Program-made: the position numbers and the translations under genes
The notes under the pieces: generated by a model
The model's database searches: none
Told to the model about the DNA's origin: nothing
The model's input: only the letters and a program-made list of their open reading frames with translations
Part shown: positions 1-7,898 of the stretch, one piece after another
Position numbering within the stretch: position 1 is the stretch's first letter
Layout: every line of letters starts with the position of its first letter
Assembly: GCA_041838515.1 (NCBI GenBank)
Contig: JBGYPP010000057.1
Location: forward strand, 1 to 39,692
Source of the DNA: JBGYPP01 sp041838515
GTDB lineage: Bacteria; Bacillota; Clostridia; Lachnospirales; Lachnospiraceae
Direction: 5' to 3'
DNA length: 39,692 nucleotides

Positions 1-101
1 AAAATCGTTACTGCAACACCTCCTTTTCATAGACTCTTTCATTGCGCTGCCTTGACATGCCGTATCTTTTGCCCTTTCGGCACATTGTACGGATGATGCC
101 T

Positions 102-114
102 CCTGGCGCCCAGG
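102..114. other. Small GC-rich hairpin downstream of the small membrane protein gene
   Basis: CCTGG at 102-106 and CCAGG at 110-114 form a five-base stem with a three-base loop, just past the stop of the minus-strand gene at 141-485. A second short repeat pairs CAGGC (111-115) with GCCTG (124-128). There is no clear T-run on the minus strand, so this is at best a weak terminator. The rest of 1-140 shows no gene I can support. Confidence 0.2.
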
Positions 115-140
115 CCTCTGGAAGCCTGTGGAGCTTTGCT

Positions 141-485
141 TTACATCATATCCATCATGGCCACAAGCAAACTGCCCCAGGCGACCATGGCCACTATGGA
201 GAGGACGATGGCGATAACGCCCCAGATGAGCTGGGCACGGGCATAGTTCTTGCGGTTCTCATTCTCCGTCTTGCCAAAGGCCCAAATGAGAAGCATGATA
301 AATCCAACAAAGGGTATGCACATGATCAGCTGCATCACCAGGTAGTCCACTATGCTCAGAGGCTCGCTGTAGCTGCCGTAGGATGGCTGCTGGTAAGGCT
401 GTTGGTAGGGCTGCTGGTAGGGCTGTTGGGCATTGTACTGGGCGTTGACATCCCTGTATCCGCCATTTTGGTTGTAGTTATCCAT
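141..485 (-). CDS. Small two-helix membrane protein with Gln-Gln-Pro-Tyr repeat tail
   Basis: The product is 114 residues and I do not recognise it as a characterised family. Residues 1-40 are hydrophilic and rich in Gln, Asn, Tyr and Pro, with three consecutive QQPY units and then QQPS. Two hydrophobic helices follow, near residues 45-70 and 86-110, separated by a basic and acidic loop (KTENENRKN). The shape resembles small membrane proteins with a disordered N-terminal tail (CD225/dispanin-like or DUF4234-like topology), but no diagnostic motif is visible. The start is the ATG at 485-483, preceded by AAAGGAG at good spacing. A sigma-A-like promoter lies upstream on the minus strand. It is divergent from the sensor–regulator operon, and nothing in the sequence ties its function to that operon. 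Confidence 0.8.
   Translation of the reverse strand: MDNYNQNGGYRDVNAQYNAQQPYQQPYQQPYQQPSYGSYSEPLSIVDYLVMQLIMCIPFVGFIMLLIWAFGKTENENRKNYARAQLIWGVIAIVLSIVAMVAWGSLLVAMMDMM
385..430. repeat. 12-bp tandem repeat encoding the QQPY units
   Basis: Nearly four copies of a 12-base unit (GGCTGYTGGTAR on the plus strand) begin at 385, 397, 409 and 421. They lie in frame in the minus-strand membrane protein gene and encode the Gln-Gln-Pro-Tyr units. Copies differ only at third positions. Such a repeat can expand or contract in whole codons without breaking the frame. Confidence 0.8.
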
Positions 486-516
486 GCTTTACTCCTTTGA
501 ATATGCAAAAAATATG

Positions 517-539
517 GGCGGAGGCTGAGATTGTCCGCC
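517..539. promoter_or_regulatory. Inverted repeat in the leader of the small membrane protein gene
   Basis: GGCGGA at 517-522 and TCCGCC at 534-539 form a six-base inverted repeat with an eleven-base spacer. It lies between the minus-strand promoter and the start codon at 485. It could be a leader hairpin or an operator half-site pair. No known binding-site consensus was recognised. Confidence 0.3.
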
Positions 540-551
540 TAGGAACAATTT

Positions 552-580
552 ATTATAGCACTTTTTGCGCTGCAAGCCAA
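552..580 (-). promoter_or_regulatory. Sigma-A-type promoter for the small membrane protein
   Basis: On the minus strand, TTGGCT (580-575) and a perfect TATAAT (557-552) are separated by 17 bases. The spacing is ideal, the -10 is perfect and the -35 matches four of six. It reads toward the gene starting at 485 and is divergent from the promoter at 599-627. Confidence 0.65.
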
Positions 581-598
581 GTGCCGGGCAGCCCTCCA

Positions 599-627
599 TT
601 GTCAAGGCCGGGCGGAATATTTATAAT
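599..627 (+). promoter_or_regulatory. Sigma-A-type promoter for the sensor–regulator operon
   Basis: TTGTCA (599-604) and a perfect TATAAT (622-627) are 17 bases apart. Transcription would start near 634, about 25 bases before the ATG at 660. This is the first promoter of the sensor and transporter locus, and lies 18 bases from the -35 of the divergent promoter. Confidence 0.7.
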
Positions 628-659
628 GGAGGGGAGAGAAAAAATGGGGGGTTGCTTGG

Positions 660-2291
660 ATGGGCATAGAGGAATGCGCAGAGAGATACAGCTTGTTGCT
701 GGTGGATGATGAGGCCATTATCCGGGAGGGTGTGGGCGCCAATGTGCCTTGGGGCCAGCTGGGATATACGCTGGTGGGCACCTGTCAGGACGGCAGGGAG
801 GCCTATGCCTTTCTGCGGGAGAGGGAGGTGGATGTGGTCATCACCGACGTGTCCATGCCCTTTCTGGACGGTATGGGCTTGGCGGCCAAAATTGCCGAGG
901 AATTTCCCCAGACCAGGGTGCTGATCCTCAGCGGATATGATGATTTCTCCTATGCGAAGCAGGCCATAAAATACGGTGTGGAGGAATATTTGCTAAAGCC
1001 CATCACCTCCAGCGAATTGTCCCAGGTCCTGGGGCAGCTGCGGGAGAAGATGGACAAGCAAAGGGAGGAGCAGAGGAGGCGGGATAAGATCTATTCCAGC
1101 TACAGAAAGAACAGGCTGCTGATCGCCTCTGAGGCATTGGTACAGCTGCTCTCCGGCGCCAAGGGGCAGCAGGAGGCCATGGGGGAGTTGGAGCAGGTGG
1201 GCATATACCTGCCCCAAGGGCCGTATATGGTGGGCGTTGCCAGGCTGGGGGAGGAGGGGCCGGTTCCCACCGGCGGCAAAAACCATTCCCTGATGTCCTT
1301 TATACTCTTCAATTTGTGCAAGGATATACTGGATAGCCACCAGGCCGGGCAGGCCTGCCAGGGCAGAGAGGGCATGACCCATCTGCTGCTGGCGCCGGGT
1401 TCGGGGGGGGAGGAGCGCGCCCATGCCATAGCAGAGGAGATTTTGGCCAAAGTGGCCGAGGTCATGGGCCGTCCCCTGCATCTGGGTCTGGGCAGCTTGC
1501 AGCCCGGATTGGACTCCCTGCCCCTGTCCTTTGAGCAATCCCTGAGCGCGCTGGAGGCGGGATTGTACCGCAAGGGCAGCCGGGGGTTGACGGCCATAGG
1601 GGAGTTGGAAGAATCGCCGCTGGCCTTGGCTCAGGTGGAGCGTATAAGCGACAATATACTCCGGAGAGTGCGGGAGAGCGACAGGCAGAAGCTGGCCGAG
1701 GATATGGAGGAATTAAGACATATATTTAACAAAGGCGGCCTTTCCAACAGCCGCATACGGGCGGAGCTGGAGGCGCTGGCCTCCCGGGTGGAGAAGCTGG
1801 CCCAGACCCTGGCGCGGGGCCGCTGGGAGGGGGATGGAGGCGCCTGGAGGGAGGCCGGAAGCCTGCCCTCCCAGCTGGAGGCGCTGGGGGCATGGATAGA
1901 CAGCGCTCTGTGCTTTGTGGAGGGGCAGACCGGAGGCTCTGACAATAGCCTGGCCTACAGGGGCATGGCCTACATAGAGGAGAATTATGCCAACAGGGAG
2001 CTGAATCTGCAAAAGATATGCAGCCATCTGGGCGTGTCTGCCAGCCGCTTCAGCTCTCTGTTTAAGCAGGCCTTTGGCAGTACATTTGTGGATGTGCTTA
2101 TAGGCATACGAATGCAAAAGGCCAAGGAGCTGCTGGAGATGAGCGAACTGAGAACCTACGAGATCGCCTCCAGGGTGGGATTTGCCGATCCGCATTATTT
2201 CAGCATAGCCTTCAAGAAGGCCACGGGCATGACACCCACGGAATACGCCAGGAGCAAGAAGCGGGGAGGGCGGGATGCGCAGTCCGTTTAA
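660..2291 (+). CDS. YesN-type response regulator with AraC DNA-binding domain
   Basis: 543 residues. An N-terminal receiver domain occupies about residues 10-125, with acidic pocket VDDE, phospho-acceptor Asp63 in ITDVSMP and the conserved Lys in LLKP. A variable middle section follows, to about residue 430. The C-terminal 100 residues form an AraC/XylS double helix-turn-helix (…GVSASRFSSLFKQ… and …GFADPHYFSIAFKK…TP.EYA). Regulators of this type work with YesM-class kinases and usually activate sugar-uptake genes. The start ATG at 660 has a G-rich Shine-Dalgarno eight bases upstream, and the reading frame cannot begin much later without damaging the receiver domain. Its 3' end overlaps the kinase start by 17 bases, indicating translational coupling. 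By position it probably activates the ABC transporter at 5147-9026 (inference). Confidence 0.95.
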   Translation: MGIEECAERYSLLLVDDEAIIREGVGANVPWGQLGYTLVGTCQDGREAYAFLREREVDVVITDVSMPFLDGMGLAAKIAEEFPQTRVLILSGYDDFSYAKQAIKYGVEEYLLKPITSSELSQVLGQLREKMDKQREEQRRRDKIYSSYRKNRLLIASEALVQLLSGAKGQQEAMGELEQVGIYLPQGPYMVGVARLGEEGPVPTGGKNHSLMSFILFNLCKDILDSHQAGQACQGREGMTHLLLAPGSGGEERAHAIAEEILAKVAEVMGRPLHLGLGSLQPGLDSLPLSFEQSLSALEAGLYRKGSRGLTAIGELEESPLALAQVERISDNILRRVRESDRQKLAEDMEELRHIFNKGGLSNSRIRAELEALASRVEKLAQTLARGRWEGDGGAWREAGSLPSQLEALGAWIDSALCFVEGQTGGSDNSLAYRGMAYIEENYANRELNLQKICSHLGVSASRFSSLFKQAFGSTFVDVLIGIRMQKAKELLEMSELRTYEIASRVGFADPHYFSIAFKKATGMTPTEYARSKKRGGRDAQSV

Positions 2292-4029
2292 GACTATAAG
2301 GGGAGCTATGATAGCCTGTTTCTGCGGCCTGATCTTGGTTTCCCTGCTGTTTTTCTATGGCACCAGCCTGGCCTATACCCGGGAGAGGGTGCTGGCCAAT
2401 TCCATGGATTACACCTCCAGGCTGATACGTCAGTTGAACCGGGATGTGGACTCCTATATTGAGTATCTGCGGCATATCTCCGAGCTGTCCGTGGAGAATA
2501 TGGACGTGCGGGCCTATTTTGGCGAATCGGACCTGGAGAGGGCCGGGGAGAGGCGGGATAGGATAGAGGCGCAGTTTGCCGCCATATTGGACACCCGGCC
2601 GGATATAGCCCATGTGGCGCTTCTTTCCAAGGAGGGGGGATATGTAATCAACCGGGGGCAGGATGCGCCCAATCCCCATATAGATTTTGGGGAGGTGGAT
2701 TGGTATGCCCAGGCGCTGGGGGCTGAGGACTATGTGCTGACAGCCTCCCATGTGCAATATGTCCTGCAAAACAACTACCGCTGGGTGGTAACCCTGGCGC
2801 GGCCCTTTTTCCTGGCTGACGGATCCGGTGTAGGAGGTGTATTTTTTATCGATTTGAATTATACCGTGCTAAAGGATCTCTGCGAGAGCAACAATCTGGG
2901 CAAGGACAGCTATGTATACATACTGGACGACAAGGGGCAGATTATCTACCATCCCAAGCAGCAGCTGCTCTTCCGGGGATTGATGGAGGAGCAGACGGAC
3001 AGAGTCATAGAGGCGGAGGAAGGCGCCTTTGTGGTGGGTCAGGGGGATGAGGCCAAATTGTATACAGTGGCGGTATCGTCCATCAGCGGTTGGCGGGTGG
3101 TGGGCGTGGTGTCCATGGCCGAGCTGATGAAGGGCCAGGAGAGGGCCAGGGAGTTTTATCTCATCACTGCCGGCATTATGCTGGTGGCCGGCGTGCTGCT
3201 GGCCGTGTGGATGTCCGGCGCCATTACCCGGCCCCTGCAAAAGATACAGAGATCCATGAAGGAGGTGGAGAGGGGACGCTTCCAGGCCGAGGATCCTGGG
3301 GGGTGGGCCGGGTCGGAGCTGGAGTCCTTGGGCCGCAGTTTTGAGGCTATGAAGGGGCGTATTTCCCAGCTGATGGAGGAGAAGCTCCATGAGCAGACCC
3401 AGAAGCGCAAGAGCGAGTTGCGGGCCTTGCAGAGCCAGATCAATCCCCACTTTTTGTATAATACCCTGGATTCCATCATCTGGATGGCCGAGGGGGGCAA
3501 AAATAGTGAGGTGGTTCAGATGACAGCGGCTTTGGCCCGGCTGCTGCGGCAGAGCATCAGCAATGAGGATGAGATCGTGCCCCTGCGCCGGGAAATTGCT
3601 TATGTAAAAGGATATTTATCCATACAAAAGATGCGCTATAAGGACAAGATGGAGTATGTGCTGGATGTGGATCCGGAGCTGTTGGATGTGGGCGTGGCCC
3701 ATCTGCTGCTGCAGCCTCTGGTGGAGAATGCCATATACCACGGCATACGCCATATGGAGGGGCAGGGCCTGATACAAATCCGGGGCCGGCGGGATGGCGG
3801 GGATCTGCTCTTGCAGGTGATAGACAATGGGCTGGGCATGAGTCCGGAGGCCATAGAAGCCATATTTGAGCGCTCCAAGGAGAGTGAGGAGGAGCGCCGC
3901 CACGGCGTGGGCGCATACAATGTGCATATGCGCCTGCAATTGTATTTTGGCGAGGCCTATGGCCTGCGCTTTGAGAGCCGGCCGGGGGAGGGGACTGTGG
4001 TCAGCGCCCGCATACCCCTGGGGCAGTAG
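2275..4029 (+). CDS. YesM-type sensor histidine kinase with extracytoplasmic Cache-like domain
   Basis: 584 residues. A first membrane helix lies near residues 12-30 and a second near 295-315. The large external region between them has the dCache-like pattern (…DWYAQAL…, VGGVFFIDLNY, YVYILDDKGQIIYHP). A HAMP segment (ITRPLQKIQRSMKEVERG) and coiled linker lead to the His-kinase domain (pfam06580 type). The phospho-accepting histidine is His392 in QINPHFLYNTLDS. The ATP-binding domain carries the N box (LVENAIYHG) and G box (DNGLGMS, then HGVGAYNV). It overlaps the regulator gene and is followed seven bases later by the sugar-binding sensor. The ligand may be a sugar presented by that sensor, or something bound by the Cache domain itself; the sequence does not decide. 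Confidence 0.95.
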   Translation: MRSPFKTIRGAMIACFCGLILVSLLFFYGTSLAYTRERVLANSMDYTSRLIRQLNRDVDSYIEYLRHISELSVENMDVRAYFGESDLERAGERRDRIEAQFAAILDTRPDIAHVALLSKEGGYVINRGQDAPNPHIDFGEVDWYAQALGAEDYVLTASHVQYVLQNNYRWVVTLARPFFLADGSGVGGVFFIDLNYTVLKDLCESNNLGKDSYVYILDDKGQIIYHPKQQLLFRGLMEEQTDRVIEAEEGAFVVGQGDEAKLYTVAVSSISGWRVVGVVSMAELMKGQERAREFYLITAGIMLVAGVLLAVWMSGAITRPLQKIQRSMKEVERGRFQAEDPGGWAGSELESLGRSFEAMKGRISQLMEEKLHEQTQKRKSELRALQSQINPHFLYNTLDSIIWMAEGGKNSEVVQMTAALARLLRQSISNEDEIVPLRREIAYVKGYLSIQKMRYKDKMEYVLDVDPELLDVGVAHLLLQPLVENAIYHGIRHMEGQGLIQIRGRRDGGDLLLQVIDNGLGMSPEAIEAIFERSKESEEERRHGVGAYNVHMRLQLYFGEAYGLRFESRPGEGTVVSARIPLGQ

Positions 4030-4037
4030 GGGGGCAT

Positions 4038-5027
4038 ATGGACAGGAGAGTAAGAAAGGGCCTGTGGATTTTGGCTTTGGCGCTGGTCCTTTGCGGGGCG
4101 GTTTTCGCAGTTTGGAAGTATGGTCCGGCGGGGCGGAGGGGCGGCCCGTATAAAATGATTTATATTGGAAAAATAATGGACGAAAACAATGCCTTTTGGG
4201 TGCAGCTGATGCAGGGCGTGTCCATGGCGGCGGAGGAGTATGGCGTGGATATGTCCATAGATGCGCCAGAGAGGGAGAATGATTATCAGGGTCAGAGGGA
4301 GAGGGTGGAATGGGCCATCAGCCAGCAGCCGGATCTGCTCCTCTTTAGCCCGGCCGGCCTGGTGGAGAGCCAGGAGGTGGTGGCTCTGGTGGAGGCGGCA
4401 GGCATACCCCTGATACTGGTGGACAGCGAGGTGGAGGGGGATTATGCCCTGTCTGTGGTCACTACGGACAATTTCCGGGCTGGCCGCATACAGGGGGAGC
4501 ATATGGCCGGCCTGGCAGGCGAGGACTCCCAGATAGCCATTATCGCCCATGTGGAGGAGGCCTCAACGGCCAAGGAGCGCATAGCCGGCGTGAGGGAGGG
4601 TCTGGGCGAGTATGGGGACAGGGTGTTGGGCGTTTGGTACTGCAACTCGGATTATACGCTGGCCTATCAGGCCATGCAGGAGGTGTTGGACCGCCATCCC
4701 CAGGTGGATCTGGTGGCCGGGGTAAATGAGTACTCGGCTGTGGGCGCGGCCAAGGCCATACGGGACCGGGGCCTGGCCGGCCAGGTGCGGCTGGTGGGCT
4801 TTGACAATTCCCTGGAACAGATACAGCTGCTGGAGGCGGGGGTGTTTGATGCCATAGTAATACAAAACCCCTTCAAAATGGGGTATCTGGCCGTGCAGAC
4901 GGCGGTGGAGTACCTGGAAACCGGGGAGGCAATCCCCAGGCTGGACTCGGATTGCCGCCTGATTACCAAGGAGGATCTCTACACGCCAGAGAACCAAAAG
5001 GTTTTGTTTATGTTTACAGAAGAGTAA
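4038..5027 (+). CDS. Membrane-anchored sugar-binding sensor (periplasmic-binding-protein fold)
   Basis: 329 residues in the ribose/galactose-binding-protein (Peripla_BP_4) family. A single hydrophobic helix at about residues 8-25 replaces a cleavable signal. The Cys in that helix is preceded by Leu, so it is not a good lipobox and the protein is probably anchored by the helix. The two-lobed binding fold follows: start of lobe I (MIYIGKIMDENNAFW), the sugar-contact region (LVDSEVEG…VVTTDN) and lobe II hinge (LVAGVNEYSAVGAAKA, VGFDNS). Sitting between a YesM kinase and the transporter, it resembles the XylFII component of XylFII–LytS–YesN three-component sensors, in which a binding protein loads sugar onto the kinase. 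That role is inferred from position and fold. A transporter role is less likely because a separate, much more strongly codon-biased binding protein lies at 7899. Confidence 0.85.
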   Translation: MDRRVRKGLWILALALVLCGAVFAVWKYGPAGRRGGPYKMIYIGKIMDENNAFWVQLMQGVSMAAEEYGVDMSIDAPERENDYQGQRERVEWAISQQPDLLLFSPAGLVESQEVVALVEAAGIPLILVDSEVEGDYALSVVTTDNFRAGRIQGEHMAGLAGEDSQIAIIAHVEEASTAKERIAGVREGLGEYGDRVLGVWYCNSDYTLAYQAMQEVLDRHPQVDLVAGVNEYSAVGAAKAIRDRGLAGQVRLVGFDNSLEQIQLLEAGVFDAIVIQNPFKMGYLAVQTAVEYLETGEAIPRLDSDCRLITKEDLYTPENQKVLFMFTEE

Positions 5028-5071
5028 TTTTCTCTAATAGAAATTTAACCCTTTTTGGTAAGATTTTCTAT

Positions 5072-5100
5072 TTTGCCCCCCTTTGGCCCGGATTTATAAT
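5072..5100 (+). promoter_or_regulatory. Promoter for the sugar ABC transporter operon
   Basis: A perfect TATAAT sits at 5095-5100. The -35 region is poor: TTTGCC (5072-5077, spacer 17) or TTGCCC (5073-5078, spacer 16). A good -10 with a weak -35 is what one expects of an activator-dependent promoter, fitting control by the YesN-type regulator. The leader to the GTG at 5147 is about 40 bases. No cre-like site was recognised here. Confidence 0.55.
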
Positions 5101-5146
5101 GGGCTTAACGGTAGCTAAGACACAGTTTCAAAGGGAAGGTGAGAGC

Positions 5147-6652
5147 GTGGGCGAAGTAATTTTGACCATGAAGGGGATAGACAAGTCATTCCCGGGAGTT
5201 CATGCCTTAAAGGGGGTGGACTTGGAGATCCGCAAGGGCGAGGTGTTGGCGCTCATGGGAGAGAACGGGGCTGGCAAATCTACTCTGATGAAGGTGCTGA
5301 CGGGCATCTACCAAAAGGACGCCGGAGAGATTACCTACGAGGGCAAGCCTGCCCAGTTTGAAAATCCCCGGGCGGCCCAGGAGGCGGGCATAGCCATAGT
5401 GCATCAAGAGATTAATATGATGAGCCACTTGACTGTAGCCCAAAATATTTTCATAGGCCGGGAGTTTATGAATGGCAAGCTGATAGACGATGCCAAGATG
5501 AACAGGGAGGCCGCCAAGCTGTTTGAGAGGCTCAACATAGACATCAATCCTGCCGAGGTGGTGGACAGGCTGACTGTGGGCCGTCAGCAGATGTGCGAGA
5601 TCGCCAAGGCCATATCCAGGGAGGTAAAGGTCATCGTCTTTGACGAACCCACCGCCGCTCTGACCGAGGCGGAGATAGAGGAGCTGTTTAAGATCATACG
5701 GGATCTGCGCTCCAAAGGCCTGGGCATAGTCTATATCTCCCACCGCATGGACGAGATCAAGCAGATCACTGACAGGGTGACCGTCATGCGCGACGGCGAG
5801 TACGTGGGAACGCTGATTACCGAGAAATGTACCAAAGACGATATTATCAATATGATGGTGGGGCGCACCATATTTGAAACGCCCAAGGAGAAGAGCAATG
5901 TGGCTCCCGATGCGCCGGTGGTGCTGCGCTGCGAGGATTTGCGCGCGGGCAAGATGGTAAAGGGCGTATCCTTTGAACTGCGCAGGGGCGAGATCCTGGG
6001 TGTGGCAGGCCTGATGGGCGCGGGACGCACCGAAACCGCCAGGGCGCTGTTCGGCGCAGACAAGCTGGATAGCGGCAAGATTTTTGTCAACGGCAAGGAA
6101 GTGGCCATCAACAACCCCAAGGATGCCGTGGCGGCCGGCATAGGCTACCTCTCCGAGGATAGGAAGCGTTACGGTCTGGTGCTGGACAAGACCATAGCCG
6201 AAAATACCTGTATGGCCACCATGGAGCGCTTTGTCAAGGGCGTGTTCCTGGATCAGAAGAAGATCAATACCGTTGCCCAGGAGTACGTGGGCAAGCTAAA
6301 GACCAAGACCCCTACGGTGGCCACTCCGGCCATCAGCCTCTCCGGCGGAAACCAGCAAAAGGTGGTTATTGCCAAGTGGCTGACCAGGGATTGTGATATT
6401 TTGATATTTGACGAACCCACCCGAGGCATAGACGTAGGAGCCAAGAGCGAGATTTATCATCTGATGAACGAGCTGGTGGCCCAGGGCAAGTCCATTATCA
6501 TGATATCTTCGGAGATGACCGAGGTGCTGCGCATGAGCGACAGGGTCATGGTGATGTGCGAGGGCAGAAAGACGGGTGAGATTCCCATAGAGGAGGCCAC
6601 CCAGGAGAAGATCATGCAGGCGGCCACTCTGAGGGAGGGCAGCCTGTCCTAA
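5147..6652 (+). CDS. Sugar ABC transporter, duplicated ATP-binding subunit (MglA/RbsA family)
   Basis: 501 residues, the usual length for this family. Two ABC domains lie in tandem. The first has Walker A GENGAGKST (Lys44) and Walker B VIVFDEPTAAL. The second has the degenerate Walker A typical of the family (GLMGAGRTE, Arg in place of Lys), signature LSGGNQQKV and Walker B LIFDEPTRGID. It powers import of a monosaccharide such as galactose, ribose or xylose; the substrate cannot be read from the sequence. An open frame extends upstream to 4952, but that would overlap the previous gene and precede the promoter. GTG at 5147 has GAAGG upstream and gives a family-typical N-terminus (GEVILTMKGIDKSFPGV). 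It is followed by the permease after 49 bases. Confidence 0.95.
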   Translation: MGEVILTMKGIDKSFPGVHALKGVDLEIRKGEVLALMGENGAGKSTLMKVLTGIYQKDAGEITYEGKPAQFENPRAAQEAGIAIVHQEINMMSHLTVAQNIFIGREFMNGKLIDDAKMNREAAKLFERLNIDINPAEVVDRLTVGRQQMCEIAKAISREVKVIVFDEPTAALTEAEIEELFKIIRDLRSKGLGIVYISHRMDEIKQITDRVTVMRDGEYVGTLITEKCTKDDIINMMVGRTIFETPKEKSNVAPDAPVVLRCEDLRAGKMVKGVSFELRRGEILGVAGLMGAGRTETARALFGADKLDSGKIFVNGKEVAINNPKDAVAAGIGYLSEDRKRYGLVLDKTIAENTCMATMERFVKGVFLDQKKINTVAQEYVGKLKTKTPTVATPAISLSGGNQQKVVIAKWLTRDCDILIFDEPTRGIDVGAKSEIYHLMNELVAQGKSIIMISSEMTEVLRMSDRVMVMCEGRKTGEIPIEEATQEKIMQAATLREGSLS

Positions 6653-6701
6653 GCCAGATTCGGAAAAAGCGTAGATTCAGCTGAAACGGGAGGAAAAAAA
6701 C

Positions 6702-7721
6702 GTGGCAAATACAGAGAGCAAGCAAATAAAGAAAGGGGGATTTTCCGATAATCCCCTGGTGCGGCTGATAGGGCCTCAGAAGCTGATCGCCCTGATCGCA
6801 CTGGTAGTGCTGTACATCACCTTTGGTCTGATCAACCCGGCATTCCGCAGTTATGCCACACTGGTCAATATCTTTGACGCTTCTTACTACATAGGCTTGA
6901 TGGCCATAGGCGTCACCTTTGCCATCACCTCTGATGGTATAGACCTGTCCATAGGTACGGTGCTGACCTGCTCCGCCTTGATAGCCGGCGCGCTGGTTAC
7001 CAAGTACAATGTGCCCATGGCAGTGGCCCTGATTGTCTGCGTGCTGATAGGTACGGTATTCGGTCTGGCCAACGGTCTGATGGTATCCTATCTGAAGATA
7101 CCTCCCTTTATCGCCACCCTGGGCACCATGATGCTCTCCAAGGGCCTCGGCTCCGTATTCACCAAGGCGCAGAGCATGACCTGGCCCCAGATGGGACAGG
7201 AGGGCGGCTGGTTCCGCGCCATCTTCAAGTACAACAGCAATGGCGTTCTGATACCCACCGGCTTTATCCTGCTGATCGGTCTGGCCGTGCTGGCAGCCCT
7301 GCTGCTGAATAAGACCAGGCCCGGCCGTTATATCGTGGCCCTGGGCAGTAACTATGAGGCCACCAGGCTCTCTGGCGTGAATGTGCCCAAGTGGCGGACT
7401 CTGGCCTATGTAATTTCCGGCACCATGGCCGGTATAGCCGGCCTGGCATATGCTGCCATCTACTCCACCATACTGCCCGGCGGCGGCGCAGGCTTCGAGT
7501 TGGATGCCATCGCAGGCGTGGTAATAGGCGGTACCTCTATGAGCGGCGGTTTTGGAACCATCTCCGGTACTCTGATAGGCGTATTTATAATGTCCGTCCT
7601 CAAGACAGGCCTGCCTTTCATAGGATTGCAGACCCACTATCAGCAGATAGCCACCGGTCTGGTGCTGGTATTCGCCGTATTCATGGACGTGCTCAACCGC
7701 AGCAAGAGGGGCCGGGTATAA
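6702..7721 (+). CDS. Sugar ABC transporter permease (MglC/RbsC family)
   Basis: 339 residues, very hydrophobic, with about eight to ten membrane helices. Family motifs are present: GVTFAITSDGIDLSIGTVL near the second helix, IPPFIATLGTMM, LSGVNVPKWRTLAYVISG and the C-terminal IAGVVIGGTSMSGGFGTISG block. It forms the membrane channel of the sugar importer with the ATPase encoded just upstream. The start is GTG at 6702, preceded by GGGAGG at good spacing. About 50 hydrophilic residues precede the first helix. A 177-base gap with hairpins and a candidate promoter separates it from the binding lipoprotein. Confidence 0.95.
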   Translation: MANTESKQIKKGGFSDNPLVRLIGPQKLIALIALVVLYITFGLINPAFRSYATLVNIFDASYYIGLMAIGVTFAITSDGIDLSIGTVLTCSALIAGALVTKYNVPMAVALIVCVLIGTVFGLANGLMVSYLKIPPFIATLGTMMLSKGLGSVFTKAQSMTWPQMGQEGGWFRAIFKYNSNGVLIPTGFILLIGLAVLAALLLNKTRPGRYIVALGSNYEATRLSGVNVPKWRTLAYVISGTMAGIAGLAYAAIYSTILPGGGAGFELDAIAGVVIGGTSMSGGFGTISGTLIGVFIMSVLKTGLPFIGLQTHYQQIATGLVLVFAVFMDVLNRSKRGRV

Positions 7722-7723
7722 AA

Positions 7724-7749
7724 TTTGTGCCTGTGCGGACTTGCACAAA
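7724..7749 (+). other. Hairpin after the permease gene, possible attenuator or processing site
   Basis: TTTGTGC (7724-7730) pairs with GCACAAA (7743-7749) across a twelve-base loop, directly after the permease stop. Only an interrupted T-rich stretch follows, so it would be a leaky terminator. It would separate permease and binding-protein messages, allowing different amounts of each. Confidence 0.35.
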
Positions 7750-7769
7750 AATCTGTTTTGGTATATGAT
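7741..7769 (+). promoter_or_regulatory. Candidate internal promoter for the sugar-binding lipoprotein
   Basis: TTGCAC (7741-7746) and TATGAT (7764-7769) are 17 bases apart. The -10 matches five of six and the -35 three of six. Its position, ahead of a gene that looks highly expressed from its codon use, makes an extra promoter plausible. The -35 overlaps the right arm of the preceding hairpin. Confidence 0.4.
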
Positions 7770-7815
7770 TACCGTTGTGGCCGAATGGCCGCAGAAATGT
7801 AATGGTAGTTGGAGC

Positions 7816-7845
7816 GCGGGGCTTGGCCCTCTGCTTTGCCCCCGC
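7816..7845 (+). other. GC-rich leader hairpin upstream of the sugar-binding lipoprotein
   Basis: GCGGGG (7816-7821) pairs with CCCCGC (7840-7845) around an 18-base loop that can pair further internally. No T-run follows, so it is not a terminator. It lies in the leader of the highly biased lipoprotein gene and may stabilise that message. Confidence 0.35.
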
Positions 7846-7898
7846 CTCTTGCTATAGATACTTTAACTCAATTCTTTATGTAGGGAGGAAAAAATCAC

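Noticed and set aside
18..26. AGGAGG-like Shine-Dalgarno site on the minus strand near the left edge
   Set aside because: No start codon at a workable distance is followed by an open frame inside the window, and any gene would lie beyond position 1.
385..430. Short direct repeats as a CRISPR array
   Set aside because: The unit is 12 bases with no spacers and is in frame in a membrane protein gene. It is a coding microsatellite.
4952..5146. N-terminal extension of the transporter ATPase
   Set aside because: It overlaps the preceding gene and the promoter at 5072-5100, and the extra residues do not resemble the family. GTG at 5147 is better.
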